This document shows, in pieces, positions 43,620 through 51,590 of a stretch of 64,000 nt of DNA. The notes beneath the pieces are model-generated. The model had not been told where the DNA came from. It did no database searches and saw only the letters and a list, made by a program, of their open reading frames with translations. Origin of the DNA: Bacteroidales bacterium. GTDB taxonomy: Bacteria > Bacteroidota > Bacteroidia > Bacteroidales > UBA932. The stretch spans positions 1 to 64,000 of the forward strand of contig JAFZIO010000039.1 in the NCBI GenBank assembly GCA_017554335.1. Reading direction: 5' to 3'. The translations under genes and the position numbers were made by a program. Every line of letters begins with the position of its first letter. The stretch's first letter is position 1.

Positions 43620-44639
43620 ATGGCAAATCTTACATTCAAGGATTTCAAGTCCGACCAGGAAGTGCGCTGGTGCCCCGGTTGCGGTGACCATGCCGTGCTT
43701 GCGGCTCTCCAGAGGGCGCTCCCTAAGGTAAGCTCCGCACTTAACTACGAGAAGGAACGTTACGTGGTGGTGTCCGGCATCGGATGCTCCTCCCGCCTTC
43801 CTTATTATATGGATACTTATGGCTTCCACAGCATCCACGGACGCGCTACCGCCATATCCACCGGCATCAAGGTGGCCAACCCCTGGCTTACCGTTTGGCA
43901 GGCCTGCGGCGACGGCGACGCCCTGGCAATCGGAGGAAACCATTTCATCCACGCCATAAGGCGCAACATAGACATTAACATAATCCTCTTCAACAACCAG
44001 ATTTACGGTCTTACCAAGGGACAGTATTCACCGACATCCAAGTTCGGAGCAATAACCAAGACTTCCCCTTACGGAACGGTGGAGCATCCCTTCAATCCCG
44101 GATCCCTGGTGCTCGGAGCAAAGGGTACGTTCTTCGCCCGCTCGCTGGACGTGGAACTTAAGCTGAACGAGGAAATAATGACCGCCGCTGCCCTGCATGA
44201 CGGCTGCTCGGTGATGGAAATGCTTACCAACTGCGTTATTTTCAATGACGGAGCCCATAAGTCCATCTCCGACCCCGAGGTCCGTGCAGACCGCACCATA
44301 GTCCTTCGTGACGGCGAAAAGATGGTGTTCGGCAAGAACTCCGACAAGGGCCTTGTGTACGACGGCAAGAAGCTGCGCGTGATACATATCGGAGAGGGAG
44401 GCTATACCCTCGACGACGTGCTGGTGCACCACCCTCACGAGGACAATATCGGCATCCAGATGGCTCTGGCCGACATGAAGGGCCCCGATTATCCGGTTGC
44501 CCTCGGCGTTATCAGGGATGTGAAGGACATCACCTACGACGACGGCGTGCGCGATCAGGTGAAGGACGTAATGGCCAAATCCAAGATCCACAGCGTGGAC
44601 GAACTGCTTCACAGCGGCTCCACATGGGAAGTAAAATAA
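43620..44639 (+). CDS. korB: 2-oxoacid:ferredoxin oxidoreductase, beta subunit
   Basis: The 339-residue beta subunit binds thiamine diphosphate and one iron-sulfur cluster. Visible features are the N-terminal WCPGCGDHAVL and GIGCSSRLPYYM (three cluster cysteines), the TPP motif ACGDGDALAIGGNHFIH, then NNQIYGLTKGQYSPTS, and a later cysteine in MLTNCVIFND that may complete the cluster. It follows korA after two bases. Confidence 0.93.
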   Translation: MANLTFKDFKSDQEVRWCPGCGDHAVLAALQRALPKVSSALNYEKERYVVVSGIGCSSRLPYYMDTYGFHSIHGRATAISTGIKVANPWLTVWQACGDGDALAIGGNHFIHAIRRNIDINIILFNNQIYGLTKGQYSPTSKFGAITKTSPYGTVEHPFNPGSLVLGAKGTFFARSLDVELKLNEEIMTAAALHDGCSVMEMLTNCVIFNDGAHKSISDPEVRADRTIVLRDGEKMVFGKNSDKGLVYDGKKLRVIHIGEGGYTLDDVLVHHPHEDNIGIQMALADMKGPDYPVALGVIRDVKDITYDDGVRDQVKDVMAKSKIHSVDELLHSGSTWEVK

Positions 44640-44662
44640 CCAACAACCACTTTAATTAATAA

Positions 44663-46006
44663 ATGAAAACTACAGACATCATGGCCCGCCTCCAGGCCAA
44701 GTATCCCGGAGAGAAAGAATATCTCCAGGCAGTTCAGGAGGTTTTGGAATCCGTAGAAGACGTTTACAACCAGCACCCTGAGTTCGAGCAGGCAAAGATA
44801 GTTGAGCGTATGGTCGAGCCCGACCGTATCTTCACTTTCCGCGTTACCTGGGTCGACGACAGGGGAGAGGTTCAGACCAATACCGGCTACCGTGTGCAGT
44901 TCAACAGCGCCATCGGCCCCTACAAGGGAGGTCTGCGTTTCCACAGGGCAGTAACCCCTTCCATGCTTAAGTTCCTCGGCTTCGAGCAGACCTTCAAGAA
45001 CGCTCTCACCACCCTTCCTATGGGCGGCGCAAAGGGCGGTTCCGACTTCGACCCCAAGGGCAAGAGCAACGAGGAAATCATGCGCTTCTGCCAGGCCTTC
45101 ATGATGGAGCTCTGGCAGTGCATCGGCCCCGACCAGGATATTCCCGCGGGTGACGTAGGCGTGGGCGGACGCGAAATCGGCTACCTCTACGGTATGTACA
45201 AGAAGCTGGCCCGCCAGTACAACACCGGCGTGCTGACCGGTAAGGGCGGCACCTGGGGCGGCAGCATTTTGAGGCCTGAGGCCACCGGATTCGTTGCTCT
45301 CTATTTCACCCAGAACCTGCTGCACAAGGCCGGCAAGGACATCAAGGGCATGAAGGTGGCTGTCTCCGGCTTCGGCAACGTGGCATGGGGCGCCTGCATC
45401 AAGGCTACCGAGCTCGGTGCCAAGGTGGTGGCAATAAGCGGTCCCGACGGCGTCTGCCACATCCCCGACGGCATCACCAAGGAGATGATAGACTACATGC
45501 TGGTCATGCGTGCTTCCAACCGCGACAAGGTGGAAGATATGGCTACCAGGTTCCCCGATAAGGCAAAATTCACTGCCGGCAAGAAGAGCTGGAGCGTTCC
45601 CGTAGACATCGCCCTGCCTTGCGCATTCCAGAACGAGCTTTCCGAGGATGACGCCAAGGAACTGAAGGCCAACGGATGCATCTGCTGCTGCGAGGTCTCC
45701 AACATGGGATGCCAGCCCGGTGCCATCCACTTCTTCCAGCACAACGGCATACTCTTCGCTCCCGGCAAGGCCGTGAACGCAGGCGGTGTAGCCACTTCCG
45801 GTCTGGAAATGACCCAGAATGCCGAGCATATCAGCTGGAGCGGCGCCGAGGTGGACGCCAAGCTGCACTTCATCATGGATTCCATCCACGAGCAGTGCGT
45901 GAAGTACGGCACCCAGCCCGACGGCAGCATAGACTACGTGAAGGGCGCGAACATCGCCGGCTTCATGAAGGTCGCAACTGCTATGTTAGAGCAGGGCACG
46001 ATTTAG
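44663..46006 (+). CDS. gdhA: NADP-type glutamate dehydrogenase
   Basis: Hexameric GDH interconverts glutamate and 2-oxoglutarate plus ammonia. The 447-residue protein has GPYKGGLRFHRAVTPSMLKFLGFEQ with the catalytic Lys region PMGGAKGGSDFDPKGKS, and the dinucleotide-binding VAVSGFGNVAWGACIKA. Length and motifs fit the class I NADP-dependent type. Following korAB, it makes a 2-oxoglutarate node: reductive carboxylation product straight into glutamate, or the reverse. The stop codon lies inside a palindrome (45998-46021). Confidence 0.96.
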   Translation: MKTTDIMARLQAKYPGEKEYLQAVQEVLESVEDVYNQHPEFEQAKIVERMVEPDRIFTFRVTWVDDRGEVQTNTGYRVQFNSAIGPYKGGLRFHRAVTPSMLKFLGFEQTFKNALTTLPMGGAKGGSDFDPKGKSNEEIMRFCQAFMMELWQCIGPDQDIPAGDVGVGGREIGYLYGMYKKLARQYNTGVLTGKGGTWGGSILRPEATGFVALYFTQNLLHKAGKDIKGMKVAVSGFGNVAWGACIKATELGAKVVAISGPDGVCHIPDGITKEMIDYMLVMRASNRDKVEDMATRFPDKAKFTAGKKSWSVPVDIALPCAFQNELSEDDAKELKANGCICCCEVSNMGCQPGAIHFFQHNGILFAPGKAVNAGGVATSGLEMTQNAEHISWSGAEVDAKLHFIMDSIHEQCVKYGTQPDGSIDYVKGANIAGFMKVATAMLEQGTI

Positions 46007-46021
46007 CGTCCGCTAAATCGT
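45998..46021. repeat. Palindrome overlapping the gdhA stop
   Basis: ACGATTTAGCG and CGCTAAATCGT are perfect 11-base complements separated by two bases. The gdhA TAG is inside the left arm. It begins a GC-rich stretch up to 46110 that holds the second repeat copy; no gene is seen there. Confidence 0.6.
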
Positions 46022-46040
46022 CCCCGGACTTCCAACCCCC

Positions 46041-46100
46041 GCTGCTGCGCAGCTGCCCCCAGGGGCACTGAGGGGCGATCCCCTCAGACTTCCCCGGGTC
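46041..46100. repeat. GC-rich palindromic repeat, copy 2
   Basis: The block GCTGCTGCGCAGC, CCCCCAGGGG, then CTGAGGGG-CGAT-CCCCTCAG (46068-46087) and ACTTCCC closely follows the order seen inside 23110-23180 (GCTGCTGCCGCAGC, CCCCCAAGGG, CTGAGGGG-CGTT-CCCCTCAG, ACTCCC). Both copies are between genes. Confidence 0.6.
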
Positions 46101-46122
46101 GCTACGCTCCAGAAAGCGAACG

Positions 46123-46158
46123 AAAAACAGCCTCGAAAATGTTTCGGGGCTGTTTTTT
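46123..46158. terminator. Bidirectional terminator between gdhA and rpsU
   Basis: AAAAACAGCCTCGAAA (46123-46138) and TTTCGGGGCTGTTTTT (46142-46157) form a 16-base-pair stem with one wobble pair and a three-base loop, with A- and T-runs on both sides. It serves the convergent gdhA and rpsU genes. Confidence 0.85.
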
Positions 46159-46173
46159 ATAATCTTTAAAAGA

Positions 46174-46368
46174 TTACTGCTCCTCGAGGAGGCGGAGGTG
46201 CTGTACGTAAATCGCTTTCTGCTTGGCAATACGGCGCTTTACGGAAGGCTTCTCGAAGTTCTTGCGGGAACGCATTTCGCGCACTGCACCGGTCTTTTCG
46301 AATTTACGCTTGAACTTTTTCAGAGCGCGCTCGATATTTTCGCCTTCTTTTACCTGTACTATGATCAT
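46174..46368 (-). CDS. rpsU: 30S ribosomal protein S21
   Basis: The 64-residue protein MIIVQVKEGENIERALKKF followed by a strongly basic part (MRSRKNFEKPSVKRRIAKQKA) is bS21. The start at 46368 gives the conserved N-terminus; an upstream ATG (46404) overlaps the promoter. S21 helps start translation, and in Bacteroidota it sits near the anti-Shine-Dalgarno end of 16S rRNA. Confidence 0.95.
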   Translation of the reverse strand: MIIVQVKEGENIERALKKFKRKFEKTGAVREMRSRKNFEKPSVKRRIAKQKAIYVQHLRLLEEQ

Positions 46369-46401
46369 TCTTTTATCACCCCCTTTTTCTTTTAAGGACT
46401 G

Positions 46402-46409
46402 CAAAGGTA
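46402..46409 (-). promoter_or_regulatory. rpsU -7 box TACCTTTG
   Basis: An exact TAnnTTTG on the minus strand, 33 bases before the rpsU ATG, back to back with the PHP-gene promoter at 46423-46430. Confidence 0.55.
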
Positions 46410-46422
46410 TAATATTTTTTTA

Positions 46423-46430
46423 TATATTTG
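46423..46430 (+). promoter_or_regulatory. -7 box TATATTTG for the PHP phosphodiesterase gene
   Basis: An exact TAnnTTTG, 19 bases before the ATG at 46450, within an AT-rich divergent promoter region. Confidence 0.55.
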
Positions 46431-46449
46431 TGAGTCATACCACATTTTT

Positions 46450-47646
46450 ATGAAAAAATTTATTCTTTGTCTGGCTGCAGCGCTTCTCACCTTTGGAGCG
46501 GGAGCTACGGTTCCACACCGTTCCAGCATTCCCAACATCCCCGGTTACATGACGCTGAAGGGTGATTTTCACATCCATACCAATTTCAGCGACGCCACCG
46601 TCTGGCCCGTTACACGCATAGACGAAGCAGATTTCGACGGGCTCGATTTCGTGTCCATCACCGATCACCTGGAGACCCATCACCAGCATATGTCCAAGGA
46701 TTTCGGAGCCAACGTAAACCGTAACTCATCCTATGAATTGTCCCTCAAGGCCGCCAAGAAATATGGCATCCTGGTCATTCACGGAGCCGAGCTCACCCGC
46801 GGCACCCGCATCTTCCCCGGGCATTTCAACACCCACTTCATCAAAGACGGAGATGCAATCGCCAAAGCGTCGGAGGAGCATAACGGCAAGTACGGCGACG
46901 ATGAATTCAAGCAGGAAGAAGAGGCCATAAAGGCCGGCCTGCGTGCAGCAAAGAACCAGGGCGCCTTCCTGGTATGGAACCACCCCGACTGGGAGCAGCA
47001 GGCTCCCAACGAGACCAAGTGGTGGCCCATCCACACCGAGGTGCTTAACGCCGGACTCATGGACGGAATAGAAATCGTAAACCGCTTCAGCGGCTACGAC
47101 CCTGAGGCTTTCCATTGGGCGATTGAAAAGGATCTTGCCATCGTAACAGGCACAGACGCGCACAAGCCCATGTTCCAGTGGGTGGATTATGAGAAGGGCG
47201 AGTATCGTCCTATGACCCTCGTCTTCGCACGCGAGCGCTCCCTTAAAGGCATACGCGAGGCTCTCGATGCACGCCGCACTGCCGCCGTTGCAGACGGATG
47301 CGTATACGGCAAGGCGGAGTGGCTGGAGCCCCTGCTCAAATCTTGCCTGCAGATTACGGACGTGAAATATTCCGAGAAGAAAGTCACAGTAAACTTACGC
47401 AATATCAGTTCAATTCCTATCACCCTCACCAAGGCCCCCGGCGGAGAGAAACTTACATATCCCCGTCTCCTTTATATAAACGAGGGAGAAGAGTTTTCCA
47501 TTGGCATCAACGGCATAGACAGCCGCAAGCCCATAGGCATATGGGAGTTTGACGTGAATTTCTACATTGCCAACTGGTTCACCGACGTGGACACTCCCCT
47601 GCTGGTTAGCTACCACTTTATAGTGCCTGAGCAATACAGGAAATAA
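46450..47646 (+). CDS. Secreted PHP-domain phosphodiesterase (Sb-PDE-like)
   Basis: The 398-residue protein has a signal peptide (to about residue 19) and a PHP metal-dependent domain: GDFHIHTNFSDA (HxH), SITDHLETHH, IHGAELTRG, VWNHPDWEQQ and VTGTDAHKP supply the metal ligands. A beta-rich C-terminal domain follows (about 295-398). The layout matches secreted Bacteroidota proteins annotated as Sb-PDE family phosphodiesterases, which hydrolyse organophosphate esters; the natural substrate is unknown. Confidence 0.85.
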   Translation: MKKFILCLAAALLTFGAGATVPHRSSIPNIPGYMTLKGDFHIHTNFSDATVWPVTRIDEADFDGLDFVSITDHLETHHQHMSKDFGANVNRNSSYELSLKAAKKYGILVIHGAELTRGTRIFPGHFNTHFIKDGDAIAKASEEHNGKYGDDEFKQEEEAIKAGLRAAKNQGAFLVWNHPDWEQQAPNETKWWPIHTEVLNAGLMDGIEIVNRFSGYDPEAFHWAIEKDLAIVTGTDAHKPMFQWVDYEKGEYRPMTLVFARERSLKGIREALDARRTAAVADGCVYGKAEWLEPLLKSCLQITDVKYSEKKVTVNLRNISSIPITLTKAPGGEKLTYPRLLYINEGEEFSIGINGIDSRKPIGIWEFDVNFYIANWFTDVDTPLLVSYHFIVPEQYRK

Positions 47647-47667
47647 TTTATTCCATATCTTATTATT

Positions 47668-47817
47668 ATGTCCAAGAAAAGAGTATTGTTTTTCAACGAA
47701 ACGGGGTACAAGGCACCCCGGATCGAGATGACTGAGAAGGTCTGTGAAGACCTTGTGTGTACCAGTCCCGACGGTCTCACTGAGGACTTCGGCGACACAG
47801 ATGATTTCACCTGGTAA
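47668..47817 (+). CDS. Small peptide of 49 residues
   Basis: An ATG at 47668 opens a 49-residue frame beginning MSKKRVLFFNETGYKAPRIE, with two cysteines (C26, C31) and an acidic, Gly-rich end finishing DDFTW. It has no signal peptide or membrane segment. The stop is 12 bases before the start of the large surface lipoprotein gene, so the two are probably co-transcribed. The layout (Y-x-x-P-x-x-E near the front, an SPDG turn, a short acidic tail ending in Trp) recalls small uncharacterised Bacteroidales proteins next to surface genes. Function unknown; a leader or precursor peptide is possible. Confidence 0.5.
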   Translation: MSKKRVLFFNETGYKAPRIEMTEKVCEDLVCTSPDGLTEDFGDTDDFTW

Positions 47818-47829
47818 AATTCAAGCGCT

Positions 47830-50800
47830 ATGAGAAAAAGTATCATTCTTGCGGCGTTTGCATTTGCCGCTCTGGTTTCCTGCACCAAGGAATTCGCACC
47901 CGTAGAGAAAATCCAAGCTACGGTTACTCCCGAGGGATATGTTCCCGTTACTCTCACCGCACAGGTAGATCCTGAGACCAAAGCCACTATCGACGGCAAC
48001 TTCATCATGTGGGCCGTGGGCGATTCCGTAGCAGTTTTCGCAGACGGCGCCGGAGAGCCCCTCAAGTTCATCGTTTCCGAGATCATGGGCAACGACACTG
48101 TCGAGGCCGTCAAGTTCGGAGGCAATGTGCCCGAAGGAACCACAAGTTACATCTGTGCATATCCTTACCGTTCAGACATCACCTGCGCTGAAGGCCAGGT
48201 TACCCTGAGCATCCCCAGCGAACAGGTGGTCCCTGCAAACGGCAACATCGATCCTGCCGCAATGCCTTCTGTGGCCTATTACCCGCAGGTAACCAGCTCC
48301 GCTTCATTCCGTAACGTAATGTCCCTCCTCAAATTCAACGTGGGAAAGAATGAAGGCGTTACCGAAGTTGCCATTACCTCCGAGAGCCCCGTATTCGCAG
48401 GCAAGATCGTGGCCAAGGTCGTAGAAGAGTCCGCACCCGAGCTCACCAGCCAGTGCGACCTTCCGGTTGTCGTAAAGTCAGCCGAAGGCTTCCTTCCCGA
48501 GACCGACTACTACGCCGTAGTAGCTCCCTGCTCCGATGTCAAAGGCCTTATGGCAGGTGCACTTCAAGGCGTAAAGCTTGGTGTACGTACTACCGAAAAA
48601 GCACTGAGCGTAACGCGCAACAACGGTCTCAACCTCGGCGACGTTACCGACGCCGTAACCTGGAGATATCGTTACATCAAGACCGGTGAAGACCTCGCAG
48701 GATTCCTCGCAGAGGCTGATACCTATCCCGCAGGCTGGGAGGTGGAGGTCCTGAACGACATTGACTGCTCCGGAGTGGAGCTTGTTCCCGCAACCAGCTA
48801 TGCCGGTATTTTTGACGGCCAGGGCTACAGCATCAAGAACTGGACTTCCAATGGAACTCCTCTGTTTGTGACCAATACCGGAACCGTTAAGAATTTCACG
48901 GTTGATGCATCTTGTAAGCTTAACCTGCCTGAGACCATATCTGGCAATATTGCTTTTGTAGTATGCAGCAACAAGGGCGTCGTTTCCGGCATTACCAACA
49001 ACGCTGATATCATCGGTGATGTTACAATCGGAGGTGGTTATGCTGCCGCAATAGTCGGCCGCTGCGACGCTACCGGTCTTGGACACGGAATTACGGTTGC
49101 TGATTGTGTAAATAATGGCAATATCACTCTCAATACTACTGCCAATACTGCTGGAACCCAGTACGTCGGAACCATTATGGGTAGTATGGGTGCAAATGCA
49201 GAGAACGTTATTACGGATTGTATCAATAACGGCGATCTCACCATCAATTGCTCCGGAACCAATACCAAGAACTTCTATATCGGTGGTATTACAGGCGGAA
49301 CTACCAACAACAGTAACAATGTTAACCTGATTAACAACGGCGATGTAACGCTTAAGTGCGCGGGCCATGAAGCCGCTTTGTGTCTGGCAGGTATTTCCAG
49401 TTACACTACCGGCAACATTACAAACTGCGAGAACAACGGCAATATTTCGTTCTTGTCTGAGGGCCGTCTCAAGGCTACTTTTGTAGCTGGTCTTGCCGGT
49501 TATTATGCAGACAGGACTGTAAGCAACAGCGTAAACCGAGGCGACATCACCATCAGCGCAACTGCTATCGGAGGCCGTAATAACATCGGTGGTATGGATG
49601 GCACAAAGAGTTACGTCGGCACTAACGGTATTTCAGCCGGTCTTACAATAGGTGGCCTTGTATCCGCTACCGGTTACAACAATCCTACTTTCGAGAGCTG
49701 CTCCAATTACGGTAAAGTAACCCTGACCCTCACGGATCCTATGGGCAATCCGGGAAGCCATACTGCAGCCCGTCCTTCCATGGGCGGTCTGGTAGGTGAC
49801 TGCGCCGGTCCTATGACTGATTGCCATAACTACGGTGATGTTTCCGTAACATTCGGAACAGCTGACTTCAAGGCTACCAATGCAGGTTATACGCCTTATG
49901 TCGGTGGCTTGGTAGGTTCCAGCTATAACTTCTCCGGTGCCACTACCAGTGGCGGAAGTAATAAGAACGCCAGGAACAATTTCACCCTTACGGATTGTTC
50001 CAATTCCGGAAATGTTACTCTGGTTAATTACAACCAGCATACTACCAACAATGCTGTTGGCGGTATCTGCGGCTGGCCTCAGTCCGAGGATAAGACGGCA
50101 GTATACGTAGCCAAGAATTGTGTTAATACCGGAAACGTTTCAGGCATCGGAAATGCTAAGATACGCGTGGGCGGTATCCATGGCGGCACTGGACGTATGG
50201 ATGGATGCACGAATACCGGTAATGTTTACATAGAAGCCGCACAGCCGGAATCTGTGGCAGGAAGTATCGCCGGATTCCACAGCCAGGCACATACCTTCTC
50301 CAACTGCATCGCCGGTGGTACTGTTACCGCCAATTGTACAGTGGCTGGACTTGGTGGCCTTGTTGGCCAGCTTGGCAACGTTACCTTCAACGCAATGGAC
50401 GGATGCTCCGTTGACTGCGAACTCAACGGCGGCCCCGAGAACGCAACCGGTCTCATCGTCGGTAAATTCAACGGAACAGACAAGCCTATCGTGCTCGGTA
50501 CCGAGGATGATCCCATTGAGGTTGCAGGTAAGATTGACGGCACTGCAGTTACTGCAGAGACCATCCAGACCTACTTCTGCGGATCCAACGGCATGAACAT
50601 CCCTGTTCACGATGTGTTCTACTCATTCGAAGGACAAAACTACAGGGCAGCATACTTCGTGGAAAACCTGGAGGGAGAAAGCTTCATCTATGAGGGCAAG
50701 AAGTACGCAATCAAGAAGCTTGCAGACGGCAGGTGGTGGATGGCCGCTCCTCTGGCATACATTCCCAAGGGCAAGACCGTTTCCGCAGATCCTGTTGAAG

Positions 50801-51468
50801 ATGCCGGTATCTGGTATACATATACTACTGATGGTACTACTACTACCGCCTTGACGGATTTCAATGACGGTTATCTCTATGATTATCCTACCGCCTTCGG
50901 TGTTGCCCAGGATGCAATCACTTATGGCACTAGGGATGAATACAAAGACGGTACTAACGTGGGTAACTTCCGCAATTTTGAAGGTACTCAGGGTATCTGC
51001 CCTCCGGGCTGGTATATACCTACCCGTGCCGACTTCCTTAAGATTGTCGGCGCTTCCAATAAGGATGATTCCATTACTCCTCCTGAGACAGCAGCAGTGG
51101 AAGATGCTTCTGCAGCATACTGGGTGGCCGACTACAAGGGATCGTCTATCCCCGTGTTCAATGAGGCCGGATGGAATTTCTCATTCCTGGGAGTTCGCGC
51201 CAAGACCAGTACCGCTCAGACAGGTGCTTATAACAAGACAGTGACCAAGGAGGCTACTTGTTCCGTTGCTGAGTGGATAGGCAAACCGGCATTCAACCAG
51301 GTCATGTGTTCCACTCCTTACATGCCTAACGTTGCTGGTAACAATGTGCAGTACTTCTGCCTGATGACCACCTTCACCGCTGCCAATATGCAGGGCAAGC
51401 TCAGCCTGAGCTACGGCAACTATCTCCATGGTATGGAGGTCCGTTGTATACGTAAGCAGGCCGAGTAA
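47830..51468 (+). CDS. Surface lipoprotein: fimbrillin-like N-terminus, GLUG-like repeats, FISUMP C-terminus
   Basis: The 1212-residue protein has lipobox LVSC (Cys18). Residues about 30-280 are a fimbrillin-like beta domain (TKATIDGNFIMWAVGDSVAVF). From about 325 to 900 come many 25-60-residue repeats of the type IGGITGG...NCENNGNISF, with G-G-[IL]-x-G, then C-x-N-x-G-[ND]-[IV], typical of GLUG-like beta-helix repeats. Residues about 953-1212 are a FISUMP domain (KKLADGRWWMAAPLAYIP, GICPPGWYIPTRADF, EVRCIRK). It is likely exposed at the surface as an adhesin or glycan-binding protein. The repeats are homologous to those of the next gene. Confidence 0.85.
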   Translation: MRKSIILAAFAFAALVSCTKEFAPVEKIQATVTPEGYVPVTLTAQVDPETKATIDGNFIMWAVGDSVAVFADGAGEPLKFIVSEIMGNDTVEAVKFGGNVPEGTTSYICAYPYRSDITCAEGQVTLSIPSEQVVPANGNIDPAAMPSVAYYPQVTSSASFRNVMSLLKFNVGKNEGVTEVAITSESPVFAGKIVAKVVEESAPELTSQCDLPVVVKSAEGFLPETDYYAVVAPCSDVKGLMAGALQGVKLGVRTTEKALSVTRNNGLNLGDVTDAVTWRYRYIKTGEDLAGFLAEADTYPAGWEVEVLNDIDCSGVELVPATSYAGIFDGQGYSIKNWTSNGTPLFVTNTGTVKNFTVDASCKLNLPETISGNIAFVVCSNKGVVSGITNNADIIGDVTIGGGYAAAIVGRCDATGLGHGITVADCVNNGNITLNTTANTAGTQYVGTIMGSMGANAENVITDCINNGDLTINCSGTNTKNFYIGGITGGTTNNSNNVNLINNGDVTLKCAGHEAALCLAGISSYTTGNITNCENNGNISFLSEGRLKATFVAGLAGYYADRTVSNSVNRGDITISATAIGGRNNIGGMDGTKSYVGTNGISAGLTIGGLVSATGYNNPTFESCSNYGKVTLTLTDPMGNPGSHTAARPSMGGLVGDCAGPMTDCHNYGDVSVTFGTADFKATNAGYTPYVGGLVGSSYNFSGATTSGGSNKNARNNFTLTDCSNSGNVTLVNYNQHTTNNAVGGICGWPQSEDKTAVYVAKNCVNTGNVSGIGNAKIRVGGIHGGTGRMDGCTNTGNVYIEAAQPESVAGSIAGFHSQAHTFSNCIAGGTVTANCTVAGLGGLVGQLGNVTFNAMDGCSVDCELNGGPENATGLIVGKFNGTDKPIVLGTEDDPIEVAGKIDGTAVTAETIQTYFCGSNGMNIPVHDVFYSFEGQNYRAAYFVENLEGESFIYEGKKYAIKKLADGRWWMAAPLAYIPKGKTVSADPVEDAGIWYTYTTDGTTTTALTDFNDGYLYDYPTAFGVAQDAITYGTRDEYKDGTNVGNFRNFEGTQGICPPGWYIPTRADFLKIVGASNKDDSITPPETAAVEDASAAYWVADYKGSSIPVFNEAGWNFSFLGVRAKTSTAQTGAYNKTVTKEATCSVAEWIGKPAFNQVMCSTPYMPNVAGNNVQYFCLMTTFTAANMQGKLSLSYGNYLHGMEVRCIRKQAE

Positions 51469-51493
51469 TCAGTCTGGCGACTAATAATAAAAG

Positions 51494-51529
51494 AGCCGCA
51501 TGGCGCCAAAAGCGCTGTGCGGCTTTTTT
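51494..51529 (+). terminator. Intrinsic terminator after the FISUMP lipoprotein gene
   Basis: Arms 51494-51506 (AGCCGCATGGCGC) and 51512-51524 pair over 13 bases with two wobbles, loop CAAAA, followed by a run of six T. Confidence 0.9.
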
Positions 51530-51563
51530 AGAGTAAAATAGCTCTTCCAATGAAAAGATTTCA

Positions 51564-51571
51564 TATATTTG
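51564..51571 (+). promoter_or_regulatory. -7 box TATATTTG before the FN3/GLUG lipoprotein gene
   Basis: An exact TAnnTTTG, 19 bases before the ATG at 51591 and downstream of the terminator, so this gene has its own promoter. Confidence 0.55.
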
Positions 51572-51590
51572 TTAATCTTTACAGTTAATT

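Noticed and set aside
48900..50500. CRISPR-like or tandem nucleotide repeat array
   Set aside because: The periodicity is protein-level GLUG-like repeats within one frame; DNA repeats are degenerate and lack spacers.
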